Shown: positions 11,886 through 22,285 of the stretch, piece by piece | How the letters are laid out: every line of letters starts with the position of its first letter | Position numbering within the stretch: the first letter of the stretch is position 1 | Origin: Fonticula-like sp. SCN 57-25 | Taxonomy: Eukaryota > Nucleariida > Rotosphaerida | Assembly (NCBI GenBank): GCA_001724245.1 | Contig: MEDX01000051.1 | Location: 1 to 28,916 of the forward strand | Direction: 5' to 3' | Length of the DNA stretch: 28,916 bases | The notes under the pieces: generated by a model | Database searches by the model: none | The model's input: only the letters and a program-made list of their open reading frames with translations | Told to the model about the DNA's origin: nothing | Made by a program: the position numbers and the translations under genes

Positions 11886-12187
11886 GACTGCAAAAAAGAC
11901 GATGACTATTTAGCAAATGAACGTGAAATATACAGAGCGCACGATTGAAATCCTAGATACATTAAAGAGTAATTGCACGATAGAGATTTATTAAGAACGG
12001 GCCAAAGCCCATCCATATGGTCGCCCTACGGCACCGACATACACAGGGCCACTATGTACATATAGCCGCAGTGCTTCAATGCAGTAGAATCGGAATAGGT
12101 GAGAGTGAAACCGATTGAAATGGATTGAAACGTTCATGTTTTGCTGACGTCATCATTGTGGTTGCCTTCACTGCCCCTTCACTCGAC
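11886..12187. promoter_or_regulatory. OGDH 3' region and phosphatase promoter with a TGACGTCA palindrome
   Basis: TGACGTCA, the full CRE/ATF palindrome, is at 12145-12152, about 36 bp before the phosphatase ATG. The first 200 bp after the OGDH stop are AT-rich and probably 3' untranslated sequence. No other gene is apparent. Confidence 0.45.
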
Positions 12188-13178
12188 ATGGCGCGCAAAC
12201 TTGTGGTGTTTGACTTTGACCTTTCGCTTGCGAATGCGAATACGGATACCGAGGTCATTAAGAAGCTGGCAGGGAGCGAAATATGGGAGGAGGTGAAGCG
12301 TCAGTTTCCGCAGTTGCGGGCAAGCTGGAGCGACCAGATGGTGCGATCGCTCGCCACGTCTACGAACCCCTGCTAATATGCTTGCTTTAGACGATGGTGC
12401 TTGAAAAGATCCACGCAAAGGGGGTGACCAAGGAGGACATTCTCGACTTGATGAGAAGCGACATTCCCCTGGAGGCGGACATGATCGAGTCTGTGCGCCT
12501 GCTGCATGCGAGCGGATTCGACATTGTAATCCTGTCGGACGCAAACAGCGTCTTTATTGAGACCATTCTAGAGGCACGCATATTTTCTTTTGCGTCTTCC
12601 AGCTCTAATTGTTGAGCAGAAGTACAATATTAGGCATTTCTTCCGTGAAGTCATCACGAACCCGGCTGCGTTTAATGAGCACGGCCGCCTGATCGTCCGC
12701 GCGTGCTTTGAGAATCGCGAGCATTCTTGCCCGCTCTGTGGCGCCAACTTGTGCAAAGGTACTTTTGAATTCCTTTTTACATTGCATTGTGTTGAGACAG
12801 GATATGCGCAGGTATCGAGATTGAGCGGCTTGTGGCCAATGGCGGCATGCCGTACGAGGCGGTGATGTATGTCGGCGACTCGAATAACGACTACTGCCCG
12901 AGCATCAAACTCACTTCGTGCGCATATTATCCCTTTTTATGTTGTTTTTTGTCGCGTGTGTCTTATTTGTTACCTTTCTATCCTTTTCATCTCCTTTTGT
13001 GTCTTTCCTTGACCTTGTTCTCATGGATGTTGTTGCCAGGCGCGATTTCGTGCTCGCCCGGCAAGGTATGGCGCTCCACCGGCGACTCACCGAGAACAAC
13101 GAGCACCGGGCGACGGTGGTCCCGTGGTCCGACGGAAGCGGCGTCCTCGAGTTCACGCGCACGTTTGTCCTTTCATGA
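12188..13178 (+). CDS. PHOSPHO1/2-type HAD phosphatase (phosphoethanolamine/phosphocholine or pyridoxal-phosphate phosphatase)
   Basis: join(12188..12340, 12391..12573, 12620..12758, 12812..12917, 13040..13178) encodes 239 aa. Seen: HAD motif I as DFDLS (Asp9 nucleophile, Asp11 acid/base) right after the start; motif II region VILSDANSVFIETILE; the Cys cluster CPLCGANLCKG that marks the PHOSPHO subfamily; and motif IV as YVGDSNNDYCP (Asp181, Asp185 for Mg). The tail ATVVPWSDG matches PHOSPHO proteins. The family hydrolyses phosphocholine, phosphoethanolamine or pyridoxal 5'-phosphate in the cytosol; substrate cannot be chosen from sequence alone. An in-frame ATG lies 63 bp upstream (12125), but family members begin just before DFD, so 12188 is preferred. 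Intron 2 is GC-AG. Confidence 0.88.
12574..12619 (+). other. GC-AG intron in the phosphatase gene
   Basis: The exon ends FIETILE and resumes KYNIRHFFREV. The only donor that joins these in frame is GCACGC after CTAGAG, giving a 46-nt intron. An earlier AG (after TCTTCC) is excluded because it puts a TAA in frame. It is identical in its first six bases to the GC intron of the decarboxylase gene. Confidence 0.75.
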
Positions 13179-13469
13179 TCGTTTCGCATTCCCTTTTGGC
13201 GAAATGATGCGAGACATCATCGCGAACCCAAGTATTTGGTTTTACTGTACAATGTGAAATACATGCCATTCTGCCCAATATTTATCCTTTATGCGGAATT
13301 TACGTGAACTGTGTGGCGCGCTTGCGAGGGATCCTCTGCTAGAGTTTTGGCGGGAAATCGCCGCAGCTGACAGCCAAGTCCTCCTCTGATTGGACCGATT
13401 GGCAAACAGAAACGCGAACAACAGCCCGTGAAAGGCGGCCCGACAACCAGCCGACGGTGGCCGGCCGTC
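13179..13469 (+). promoter_or_regulatory. Promoter of the chorein-DEP gene: E2F-like and twin ATTGG elements
   Basis: TTTGGCGGGAAA (13346-13357) is the same 12-mer found before SPO11. GATTGG appears twice, at 13388-13393 and 13397-13402, an inverted-CCAAT pair 9 bp apart. All lie 65-125 bp before the ATG. The left half is the phosphatase 3' region. Confidence 0.5.
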
Positions 13470-16400
13470 ATGGCGGACGCCCTACTTTATTCCGCCTTAT
13501 CAAAGTACTTTCAGGCGTATCTACGCGACTTTGAGCGCAACGATTTCAAGTTCAAGTTAAAAGATGGCGAGGCGCGCCTGGCTAACGTGCAGCTCAAGGT
13601 GGAGGCCATCGAGCCGTTCATCAGGAATCTTCCGCTGAGAGTGGTCAGCGCAAGAATACAAACGTGCGATCGTTTCTGTCTATACTCCTTTGTTGCTCAT
13701 CATGTGTGTGGTGTGGTAAATCAGCTTGACGGTCAAGGCCAAGCTGACCAAAATCACGTCGGAGCCGGTCGCGGTCATCATTGACTCGGTCAAGATCGAG
13801 CTTGCCGAGGCGCCCGTCGTTCCGACAGATCCCGCGGCGGCGGCGACGGCAGTGGCAGCAGCACCGAGCAAGAAAAAGCAGTCGTCAAAGTCTGAGGTAC
13901 GCACCTTTGCTCGAGTGTTGGCGCCGATCGCAGGTCCTGATCCTTCTTTTACCAGACTGTCAAAAAGACGTACCCGACGGTGGAAAAGATCGTCGACGGA
14001 CTGCGGGTGGAAATCGGCGAGATCGTTATTTCATTAACTCTACTAGCACCGTGCGTGACATCCTGAAGCACGTTCTTTCTTGTTAACGCCCGCGCGACAG
14101 GGAGCTGCCCAAGCTTGTGTTGCGGATTAGCAACGCTGTTGCCGCTACCGTCGACGAAAACTGGCACGCGAGCCCGCTGAAGCGATGCCGCAAGTACAGC
14201 CGGTCCTTCCCGAATGACATTTACGTCTTCAAGCTTGTTTCCGGGTACATGACGGTGTCGCTCGTCCCGCCCGACCGCAACAGAATGCCAATCATCATTT
14301 GCCTGGATCACTACATTAGCATGCGCGTGCTCATGCACAAGGTGCGCCCGCCGCCACGCTGGCCGCCTGTTCTCATATTTATATTCTTGTAGAACCCATG
14401 TGCGAGAAAGGGCGAGGATATCAGCCCGCTGCGCGGCATTCAGCTAGAGCTTTCCCTCGGCTCATTCGTCATCAAGCTGCCGCACGAGTCGCTGACGGAC
14501 GCCATGGGTTTCATCAGCGGCGCTCTACTCATGCTTCTCGCCGCCATTCGCTCAGGGAACAACAAGGTGCGCCTATTTTTCTATTCATTTGCGACTTGGC
14601 ACTGAACTGGCGCTTTTAAGGTGGTCGACATGTCTTCCGCCGAGCAGCAGCCGCGCATGGTTTGCTACGCGACGATGGAAAGCCTGCGCATCCTGATCCA
14701 GACGGACGGCGACCGCGCGGCCGTCCCTGCAATCCTGGATATTCTGCTGCAGGAGCCCGCGCTCTTCATGGACCAGGAGGTAAAGTCGATCGGCGACGCC
14801 ATGTCCAGCTCGACCACGTCGGTCAACTCGCTGCCCTCCCTCCCAATGCAGCGCACCACCAGCGTGAACTTGTTTGTAACATCCATCTCGGTGTCGGACA
14901 ATGCATCGCAGCAGCCGCTCGTCGCCATCGCGCCGAGCAATTGTACGCATTTTGCCTTGAGAATCATTTTCGCTGATGGTAAATGTGTAGATTTTACGCG
15001 CGCGCTGCACCTGACGCCCAACGCGCCTTTCCCGTCGCTCGACCCAATGGCCACCGAGCGCCCCAGGTCCGTGCCGTCGGTCGCAGCATTCGCGCTCGCC
15101 CTCAACGTAAAGTACGTCACACCCGACCGCACGTTTTTGCTGACGCTCTGCGGCTCATAGAACGCCGCTTCCATTTCGGCGACCCGTGCACCAAAAGGCA
15201 GAGGCGTTCTGCAGCGATATTGTCGTGCGCATTGACGACGAGACGATCCAGGCGTTTGCGTCGCTGGGCTCGCTGATGGAGCGCGGCCTGGAGCTGAGCC
15301 AGGTCGTGGCGCGCGTCGTCGCTCCGCGGACCGACCTCACTCTCGATTTCACGGTACAGCGTCAGCTTTTAGTAATGTATTTCTCATGATATTGCGTAGA
15401 TATATCTCCATTCGATCTACGCGGATGTTGATATCATTTACGGGGCGCACGTCGAGACCGTGTCACTCGAGATTCCGAATATGACAATGCTTGATATCCG
15501 GTACATGGCGCCCCTTTTACTCCCAACTATACTCACGAGTATGTCTTTTAGGAGGACGTCGTCGCCGCTGGATGGTCAAAGTGTAATTGTGCGAATAGAG
15601 TGGAATTGCCCACGTGCCTTGCTGACATTACTTGCTCTAGATTCTCTCGGCCTCGACCGAAATTTCGTCTTTTATCGTCGGGTTCACCGGCCACGCGGGC
15701 GTCCCTTTTTTGCGCGTGTCTCAACTGAACGTCAAAGTACGCAATTTATACACATATTCATTGGCTAAGTCTCTTTGGAACAGACTTCCAAGGCACCCAA
15801 TTTGCTGGATGTTTCGGTCGTGGTGGGCGGCGAGGCGCAAATGGTCGTGTCGCCCGTCTTTCTCGCACTCGTCGGCCACGTGCTTGACCAGCACGACTTT
15901 AGCGCCGCCGCCGTTCGCGCCAAGCCCAAGGAGGTGGACGAGCCGGCCATGCCGGAGCTACTCATGCGTTGTGTCGTCAAGGTTCGCTTTTTTTTCGTTT
16001 ATTCTGCAGCACTGATGTATCTTTTGAAATAGCGCGCGTCTCTGCAGCTGCTTCCCAAGGCTGAGGCCGAGTCTGTCTTTGCCCACATTGACGGCATGGA
16101 CGTCGCGGTCGCTCGCCCTGCCGGCGCGCAGCTCACCACGTTTGTGATCGGTGCCGCGTCGCTCATCTGCAGCCAAAACAGCGCGCCTTTTGTGACGCTG
16201 ATCGGCGCAGCGCAGCGCAACCCAATCGTAAAGGCCGTCGTGGACAGTGCGCATTTGCTTTTTCTGTTTTGTTGTTACTTACTTTTTTTGCTCTACAGAG
16301 AACGGCGCTGTTCACGAGATCAAAGTGCTGTTTGATCACGCTGACATGGTCGTATCGGGCGAATGGGTCAGCGTCGTCGCCGACATTGTGCACACGGCGA

Positions 16401-17983
16401 TGCAGCGCCTTCCACCTGCGCTCTTGTCGCGCGCCCTTACCGCGTCGCCCAAGGCGGCCATCGCCGCGTCGGCCGTGCCAGAGGAGGCGGCGGAAGCGTT
16501 TTTCTCGGCGGCGCTGTCTTCGATCGCCATTGTTCCGCGCGTCTCGCTCGAGACCGGCCGCGTGCAGGTGGCGCTGCGCCACCGCCACGACCACGCGGAC
16601 ATTGTCGGCGTGCTCCTGCGCGACATCGATGCGCGCGTGTCGCCTAGCGATGTCGGCAATGTGCATCTCATATCAGTTCGCGCGCAGATCTGCTCCACAA
16701 CAATGAAGGAAGTCACGTACGATGAGGATATTTTTGGTTTGCCCAGGCTGACGTTTGATAGATCGTTTGATATTCACGTTGAATCGACCGCCATGCACGA
16801 CGAGGGCGTCCTGCGCCCGCTGTCGCTTTCATTTTTCATGAACGACCGGCCGCGGCTCGTCCTCGGCGGCACGCAGGTCGTCGATGTGCTCGCCGCGCTA
16901 GAAAGCATCCGCGCGCCGCTGCTGCCGCTCATGTACCTCGCATCGTCGAGCGCGAGCGATAATGCCGGCGATAGCGTGAGTGACGACGGAAGCGGGTCTA
17001 CAAGGTCTGCGGAGATCACCACGTGGCGGAGGAAGCCTTTGGTGAGCCACCCGACGATCCCCGGCACGCCGCCTCCAGGCGAGCCCGTCGACACGACGGT
17101 GGCGGACCTTCGCGCGGCCGTGCGCGCCATCCGGCACCACCTGCATGCCGGCAGCAACCACCTTGAAGAGCTGCTCGAGCGCACGAACGCGAACCTTGAT
17201 GCCGGCCGCTCGCTGGACGAGCGCCTGCCCATGCTCGAGTTGGACCTGAGGAGGGGAATTCTTGTGCAGGAAAGGACATTTAACGGCGTCGCTATCCCTG
17301 GATGCTTTCTGGCTGCAGAAGCCGTTACGTGGATCGTGGCAAAGCACAATTTGCTGTCAAGAAACGAGGGCATTCAGCTACTGAAGTGCGAAATAAGAGC
17401 TTTTCTTTCAGAATGACTCACTTATGCGCCTCCTAGATCGCTCTGCAAGATGGGCACGATTGAGCCAATCGGCGACTCGTCTGACCAAGTCGTCGATGAC
17501 CATGTGTGGTGGCGCTTTCGGTCGGTGGCGTTTGTGGGCAGCGACGGGATGCACAAGCTGGACCTGCGCGACTCGCTGCTCGCGGGGCTCGGCAAGGCAC
17601 AGGGGGAGCTGCTGATGGCGCGTGAGTCTGTCGGCGCGCTCGACAGCGCGCTCCACCGCTCAACGCACCCGCACCATCGCCCGGGACCAGACGCAGCGAA
17701 GGGTCAAGATGGGATGTTGTTGGCAGGCTCGCTGGGTGCCGCCGCGCAAGATCAGGAAACGGAGACCGAATACAAACAAGACGATCAAGAAGGCGACTAC
17801 GAATACGATCAGGAAGGCGACCACGGATACTATAAAGAAGGCGACCACGAATACGATCAAGAAGGCGACCATGCAGGCGACCACGACGACCATCGAGATA
17901 ACGACCAAGAAGATGGCCAAGAAGTCGACCAAGAAGACGACCAAGAAGACGACGAAGATGACGAGGATGCCAAAGAGATTTAG
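13470..17983 (+). CDS. Chorein-N (VPS13/BLTP-like) protein with C-terminal DEP domain and acidic repeat tail
   Basis: Fifteen exons: join(13470..13663, 13725..13896, 13956..14050, 14101..14341, 14393..14566, 14621..14942, 14991..15111, 15161..15353, 15400..15500, 15552..15582, 15641..15736, 15784..15981, 16033..16246, 16299..17385, 17437..17983), 1261 aa, all phases consistent. Residues 1-110 are a chorein domain: LLYSALSKYFQAYLRDFE, KFKLKDGEARLANVQLKVEA, NLPLRVVSARIQTLTVKAKL and ITSEPV. These are the start of the lipid-conducting groove in VPS13, ATG2 and BLTP proteins. Residues about 110-1020 lack clear motifs but have the alternating beta pattern expected of repeating groove modules. A DEP-like domain spans about 1030-1110 (GILVQERTFNGVAIPGCF, SRNEGIQLLK, HVWWRF). 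The tail from about 1185 is Asp/Glu/Gln/Lys repeats. Inferred role: lipid transfer at membrane contacts, with DEP aiding membrane or receptor docking. It is shorter than VPS13 (about 3000 aa); ATG2/SHIP164-like size is closer. Confidence 0.8.
14943..14990 (+). other. Stop-free 48-nt intron (possible retained intron)
   Basis: The interval starts GTACGC and ends GTGTAG, matching local splice signals, but its length is a multiple of three and it has no in-frame stop. Splicing gives APSNYFTRALHL; retention adds 16 residues. I treat it as an intron because of the strong ends. Confidence 0.6.
17783..17878 (+). repeat. Four-copy 24-nt in-frame tandem repeat in the acidic tail
   Basis: Units at 17783-17806, 17807-17830, 17831-17854 and 17855-17878 encode DQEGDYEY, DQEGDHGY, YKEGDHEY and DQEGDHAG. 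A second, shorter pattern of GACCAAGAAGAC-like 12-mers continues to about 17960. The unit length keeps frame, so copy number can vary without breaking the protein. Confidence 0.85.
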
Positions 17984-18384
17984 GCGGGGCAATAGAGGAT
18001 CAGCATATATGAGCATGGCAAGTATGGCTTCAAGGGCATATGCATGATATCATTATAGACCGCGTGGTGGCGCGCATGCATTGTACAATATAATCTCCCG
18101 CATATTTTCACGCATTTTCAGTTAAGAAAAGAGAGCTTGTCGAGGTAAATATGGTAGGCGGGACTGTGTGTCACAGGGTTTCGGCAAAGCCACTTGGGAC
18201 AGCGCAGAGCCTCGGTACGCTGTCGGTACGGGGCTCGCCCACCACCCATTGTGAAAGTTAGATCGATTGGGGCCTGGTCGGGTTGGGTCGGTTCTTGCCA
18301 TATCGGGAAATCGGCCAATCATATGCTTTCCCGCAAATCGCAGTTGATTTTTCCACCCGCCCTGCCAAGCAGCGCGGTGGAAAT
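17984..18384 (+). promoter_or_regulatory. MFS transporter promoter region
   Basis: CCAAT is at 18315-18319 and TTTCCCGC (E2F-like) at 18327-18334, both within 70 bp of the start. The rest, to 17984, is the 3' region of the chorein gene and has no recognisable gene. Short open frames on the minus strand (18118-18322) overlap one another in two frames and look like chance. Confidence 0.45.
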
Positions 18385-20355
18385 ATGGCCGGCGGGTGCA
18401 CGGGAAGAATGCCGTCCGTCAATCGGCGACTCATTCTACCAAAAGTAACATATCTTTTAGTATGGTGTACGTCTGCGCTTTGTGTTTAGCTTCCGCTTTG
18501 TTAGTAACATTTTGGTCCAATTCCTTTCCTCGATTGCCACGCGCAGCGTGCATGGCCAGTTTGATCCCGTTCCTTTCGGTGTACCTCAAAACTAAAAATC
18601 TGACGCCATTTGAAGTGGGCGTCATTTTGTCTGTTAAGCCGTTTACAGTGTTTGCAGGCACGACGGTCTTGTCAACGCTGGCAGACCGCTACGACGCGCA
18701 CAAGGTACATGTTGGAGCACCCCCCCTAATCGCACCGAGTTCACTAACCCTTTTGCGGCTTTTTGCCTCGCTCCAAGATCATCCTCATAACGACGTTTGT
18801 GACAAGTTCTGCTATACGCATGCTTATAATGTGGGTCGAGAGTTTTTGGGCCCTTTTTCTCGTCGTTCTTGCCGCGTACGTCCTTTGTTGCTATGATAAA
18901 GCTCTTTTGCCTAATGCATTGCGATCCAGCGAGCTCATCGGGAGCGCGTACATTGCGCTTATCGACGGGGGCGTCCTCGCAGTATTATGGCCCGACACGG
19001 CGCTGTACGGCAAGCAGCGACTATATGGAGCTGTTGGGTGCGCTTGGTTTTTTCTCTGCGTGTCCATGCTGATTCGTGCACTTACAGATGGGGCGCCATG
19101 GCCCTAGTTGCGGGCGCGATTGCCGAAGCCGCGCAAAATGACAACACCTTCTTTTACATTCACATGCTGTTAACCTTTGTTTCCTTGGTCCCCGTGCGTG
19201 CCTGCGCTTCCTTCTGTTGCTTGCCTGTGTCCTCACGCGCCTTTGCGATCAGCTCTCACTGCAGTCTTGGAAGGGGCGCTCCAGGGAGGAAGAGTCTCTT
19301 CCCACGCCATCAGGTATGCCTTATGTTTTTTCCCGGCTTGACTGCAGTGCTGACGATGGGTTGCAACAGCGTCGGGCGAGCTGAACATTGAGGGGCAAGC
19401 GCAGCCCACCAGCTCGTCGGGCTCGTCGTTCAGCCGGTACGCTTTGCAAGGAGCAAGTTTGCACTTCTGACCCGATTCCCCGCCAGATTTATCAATTTTC
19501 TGCGCCCCATGATGCGCGTTCTGATTCAGCCTGCCGTGGCGACCTTTTTCATCACCGTGTTCTCGCTCGGCGCGCTCATGTGCCTCGTGAATGTGTACCT
19601 TTTTGTATACCTGGCGGACATGGGCGGCACGTCGACGCTCTTTGGCCTCTCCCTCGCGGTCACATGCATTGCCGAGATTCCGTTCTTCTTTTTTTCCGAG
19701 CGGCTTTTGAAGCGCTTTAGCCCGTCGGCCGTCATCCTCTTCTCCATCTGCGTCTACTCGCTGCGCTTCATTTACTACTCGTTCATCACGAACCCGTGGG
19801 CGGTCCTGCCCGCCGAGCTTTTGCATGGCATTACATACGCGGCGTGCTGGGCCGCGCAGACCGAGTTTGTCTCGCAGGTGCGTTTTTTCTCGCAAACCAA
19901 TTGGCGGCTCACAGGCACTTACGGTGATTGGCCGCGCAGATATCCCCAGCTGGCATGGGGACGAGCATGCAGGGCCTCTTGACGGCGACAATGTGGGGCC
20001 TCGGCCTCGGCTGCGGGACGCTTGTCTTTGGCTTGGTCTACGACGAATTTGGCCCTGTAGGCCTCTACCGCACGGGCGTACGGCTTTATTCGCGGGCAAC
20101 AGGCGCGGTACTGACCAATGTTTTTTTGCGTAGGCTGGGTGGTCGGCGGTGACGGGCCTCTTTTTCTATTTTACGCGGCCGACCTCTATGCTCGAGTCTC
20201 CGCTGCGGGAGCAAGCTCGGAGGCAGCAGGAGCAAAGGCTGCTTGAATCGGAATTGTCGAGCTCCGCACTGGATAACGACACGGACTTTTCCAGTTTCGG
20301 CGTGGCAGCCGACGGCGAGGAGGGCATAGAGATGGTGAGCCATCACTACTCGTAA
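18385..20355 (+). CDS. Major facilitator superfamily transporter (MFS_1-like / MFSD6-like)
   Basis: join(18385..18466, 18547..18704, 18778..18875, 18930..19037, 19088..19193, 19253..19313, 19370..19436, 19487..19877, 19940..20077, 20134..20355) encodes 476 aa. Seen: LLVWSCMASLIPFLSVYLK, the loop-2 motif region LADRYDAHK, YGKQRLYGAVGWGAMAL (the YG-QR-G-GWG pattern of MFSD6-like proteins), and a second half with VYLFVYLADMGGTSTLFGL and ELLHGITYAACWAA, then MGTSMQGLL. About 12 hydrophobic segments are separated by a Ser/Glu-rich central loop (KGRSREEESLPTPS to SSSGSSFSR) as usual between MFS halves. The C-terminus is cytosolic and Glu/Gln-rich. Substrate is unknown. Exon 6 may start at 19253 or 19265, both in frame. 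The start could be the ATG at 18409 instead; 18385 has the better context. The 54-nt intron 18876-18929 is stop-free in frame. Confidence 0.83.
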
Positions 20356-20516
20356 TTGGTTTTGGCGAGTCTCTTTTGTTTTTTGTGTCGCATATATTTT
20401 GAATGTACTATTTTTGGGCGGAGGCGCGCTTCGCCATAGCCTGCCTTCAGACTGTATTACAGTTAATATAATATATATTTACGAGCGAACTGGAATTGAA
20501 ATGGAGTACATTAAAA

Positions 20517-21794
20517 TCAGGGCAGCGGCTTGCCCTTGCGAAGCGGCATTTCGGCCTTTTCGTAGATGGCGTCGACGACGCGCATTGTGGCGACGCCGTC
20601 GTCGGCCGTCGTCGGAAAGTCGGGCGTCGTGCCGCGCACCGCAGCGACGAACGCGCGCAACTGATGCAAGTATGTCGTGCGGCCCCCGTCATAGACCTGC
20701 TCCACGCGAGAGGGCCCATCGCTCGGCGTCACCGTGATCTTGTGGTAAAGATGCGGAAGCACAAAGTTGACCATGGTCATTTCACCGCGCTCGCACGTCA
20801 CCTGCATAGCGCCATTCATTAGCACGCATAAAGAAAATAAACAAAGGATCGCATACCTTTGCGACGGCTAGCGGGTTAAAGATGGAGCCGACGAGAGTGC
20901 AAGCGATGGTGGCCGTCGTCGCCGGGTCGGCAAAGGCGAGCGTCGCGGTCGTGGTGTCGTCGACCTCGCGGGAGGTCGGCTGTGCGACGCATTCGGCGTT
21001 GGTGACCGACGTCGGCTCGGCGCCCAAGAGATAGCGCATATAGTTGATGCTGTAGCAGCCGGCGTCCATCTAAGGGGAGGTTAAAAAACGCCCAGAGGCA
21101 GACCGTGCGCGTACGAGGGCACCGCCGGCAAGCTGATAGTTGAAGCGAATGTCGGACCGGTTGAATGCAACGGACGGAATGGGGAAGTTGATATGCACAG
21201 ACTTGATCTTGCCAAGTTCTGTCTCGATGATCTCCTTGGAACGCTGCACCGCGGGGTGGTAGCGGTAGTGAAACGCCTCAAAGAGAACGCGGTTCGCCGA
21301 CGCAGCCTCCTGCACCATCAGGGCCGCTTCCTCAGCATTTGACGCAAGCGGCTTTTCGCACAGCACGTGCTTCCCGGCCCTGAGCGCGAGCACGGTGTGC
21401 TGGTAGTGGAGGCCGTTCGGGGACGGAACGTACACGGCATCAATGTCGGGATCAGCAAGCATGGCCGCATAGTCGTCATACACCTTTTCAATCGAATGGC
21501 GCTCCGCAAACGCACGGGCGCGTTCCTTATCGCGTGCTGCGCATCAAGTAAGCCCACGTCATGTACATGGAGGGTCGCACCTGTGATGCCGGCCACGATG
21601 ATGTTCGACTCGAGGCGGGCCGGGTGGATGAGAGCCGCAGGCGCAATGTTTGCAGCACCAACAATGCCGATGCGCAGGGCGTTCGGCTCCTTTGCCACAT
21701 ACTCGGACGCCAGCGGGCCTTTGAGGACCCGCCAGATGCGCTTCCCAAACCACGGGCTGCTTGTGTCAGCGACGGCCTGAGCGACGGTCGTCAT
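20517..21794 (-). CDS. Gfo/Idh/MocA-family NAD(P)-dependent oxidoreductase (dihydrodiol / D-xylose dehydrogenase type)
   Basis: complement(join(20517..20801, 20857..21069, 21115..21536, 21581..21794)) encodes 377 aa, a normal family length. Seen: a Rossmann motif RIGIVGAANIAP after about 40 residues, ARDKERARAFAERH, DAVYVPSPNGLHYQ, and GKHVLCEKPLA with the conserved Lys133 of the EKP signature. EAFHYRYHPA and MDAGCYSINYMRYLLG, then a C-terminal sheet domain, complete the family pattern. The closest named relatives I can suggest are trans-1,2-dihydrobenzene-1,2-diol dehydrogenase and fungal D-xylose 1-dehydrogenase; the reaction is oxidation of a sugar or diol by NADP, in the cytosol. The substrate is not determined. 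No targeting signal is evident. Convergent with the MFS gene (161-bp gap), so any transporter-enzyme link is speculation. Confidence 0.87.
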
Positions 21795-22285
21795 TTTGCA
21801 CTGTCACGATTTCAGTGGGGAAGCCCATGGGGGAAGCCTTTTCGATCACCCCGACCGTGAGAAAAATACGTCATCACTTTCGCAGTAAATAGATATTGTA
21901 CGAAAGCGCACTGCGAACGCACACGTTCGGCTTCCTCGCTGTGCACGTTATGTATTTGTCGGCGCACTGCGCAGAGTGAGATGCTCCTTTTATCAGATAT
22001 ATCGGCAGGCCACTCATGACCCGCATGCGACTTGTCTTGAGATCGATCATAATTTATCAAAATCTGTAAATACCCGCCCTTTCACGATTGGTTCGCTCGG
22101 AATAGAAGCGGGGTGTACATCCTTGCTCGATGCGGCACTCTTCGTGTGAGATCAGGGTGGCCTCGATTTGATCCCCCCAGGAAAACGTTATGGAATGTAA
22201 TTCATTGCGTTGTTTGTTCATTGGAAGCTGCTGGTGGCTGTGTGCTCTGGAGCGCACTAGCCGACGGTGAACCTCATCGCCAAAG
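21795..22285. other. Divergent spacer, oxidoreductase (-) and 7TM-RGS (+)
   Basis: No coding exon is supported here. GATTGG (22086-22091) is an inverted CCAAT box about 200 bp before the RGS start. TTTATCA occurs at 21987-21993 and again near 22055, giving GATA-like sites. The stretch is AT-richer than the flanking genes. Confidence 0.4.

Noticed and set aside
17660-18016. 118-codon antisense frame that looks like a many-helix membrane protein
   Set aside because: It is the complement of the Asp/Glu/Gln/Lys codons of the acidic repeat tail (GAN/CAN/AAN), which read as Val/Ile/Leu/Phe on the other strand.
18118-18322. Two overlapping 66-codon minus-strand frames before the MFS gene
   Set aside because: They overlap each other in different frames and share no family features.
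19233-20099. 288-codon minus-strand frame opposite the MFS gene
   Set aside because: It has no domain, is Arg/Gly/His-rich, and covers exons and introns of the transporter alike.
18385-21794. Metabolic link between the MFS transporter and the sugar/diol oxidoreductase
   Set aside because: The two genes are convergent in a eukaryotic genome with no evidence of clustering; adjacency alone does not support a shared pathway.
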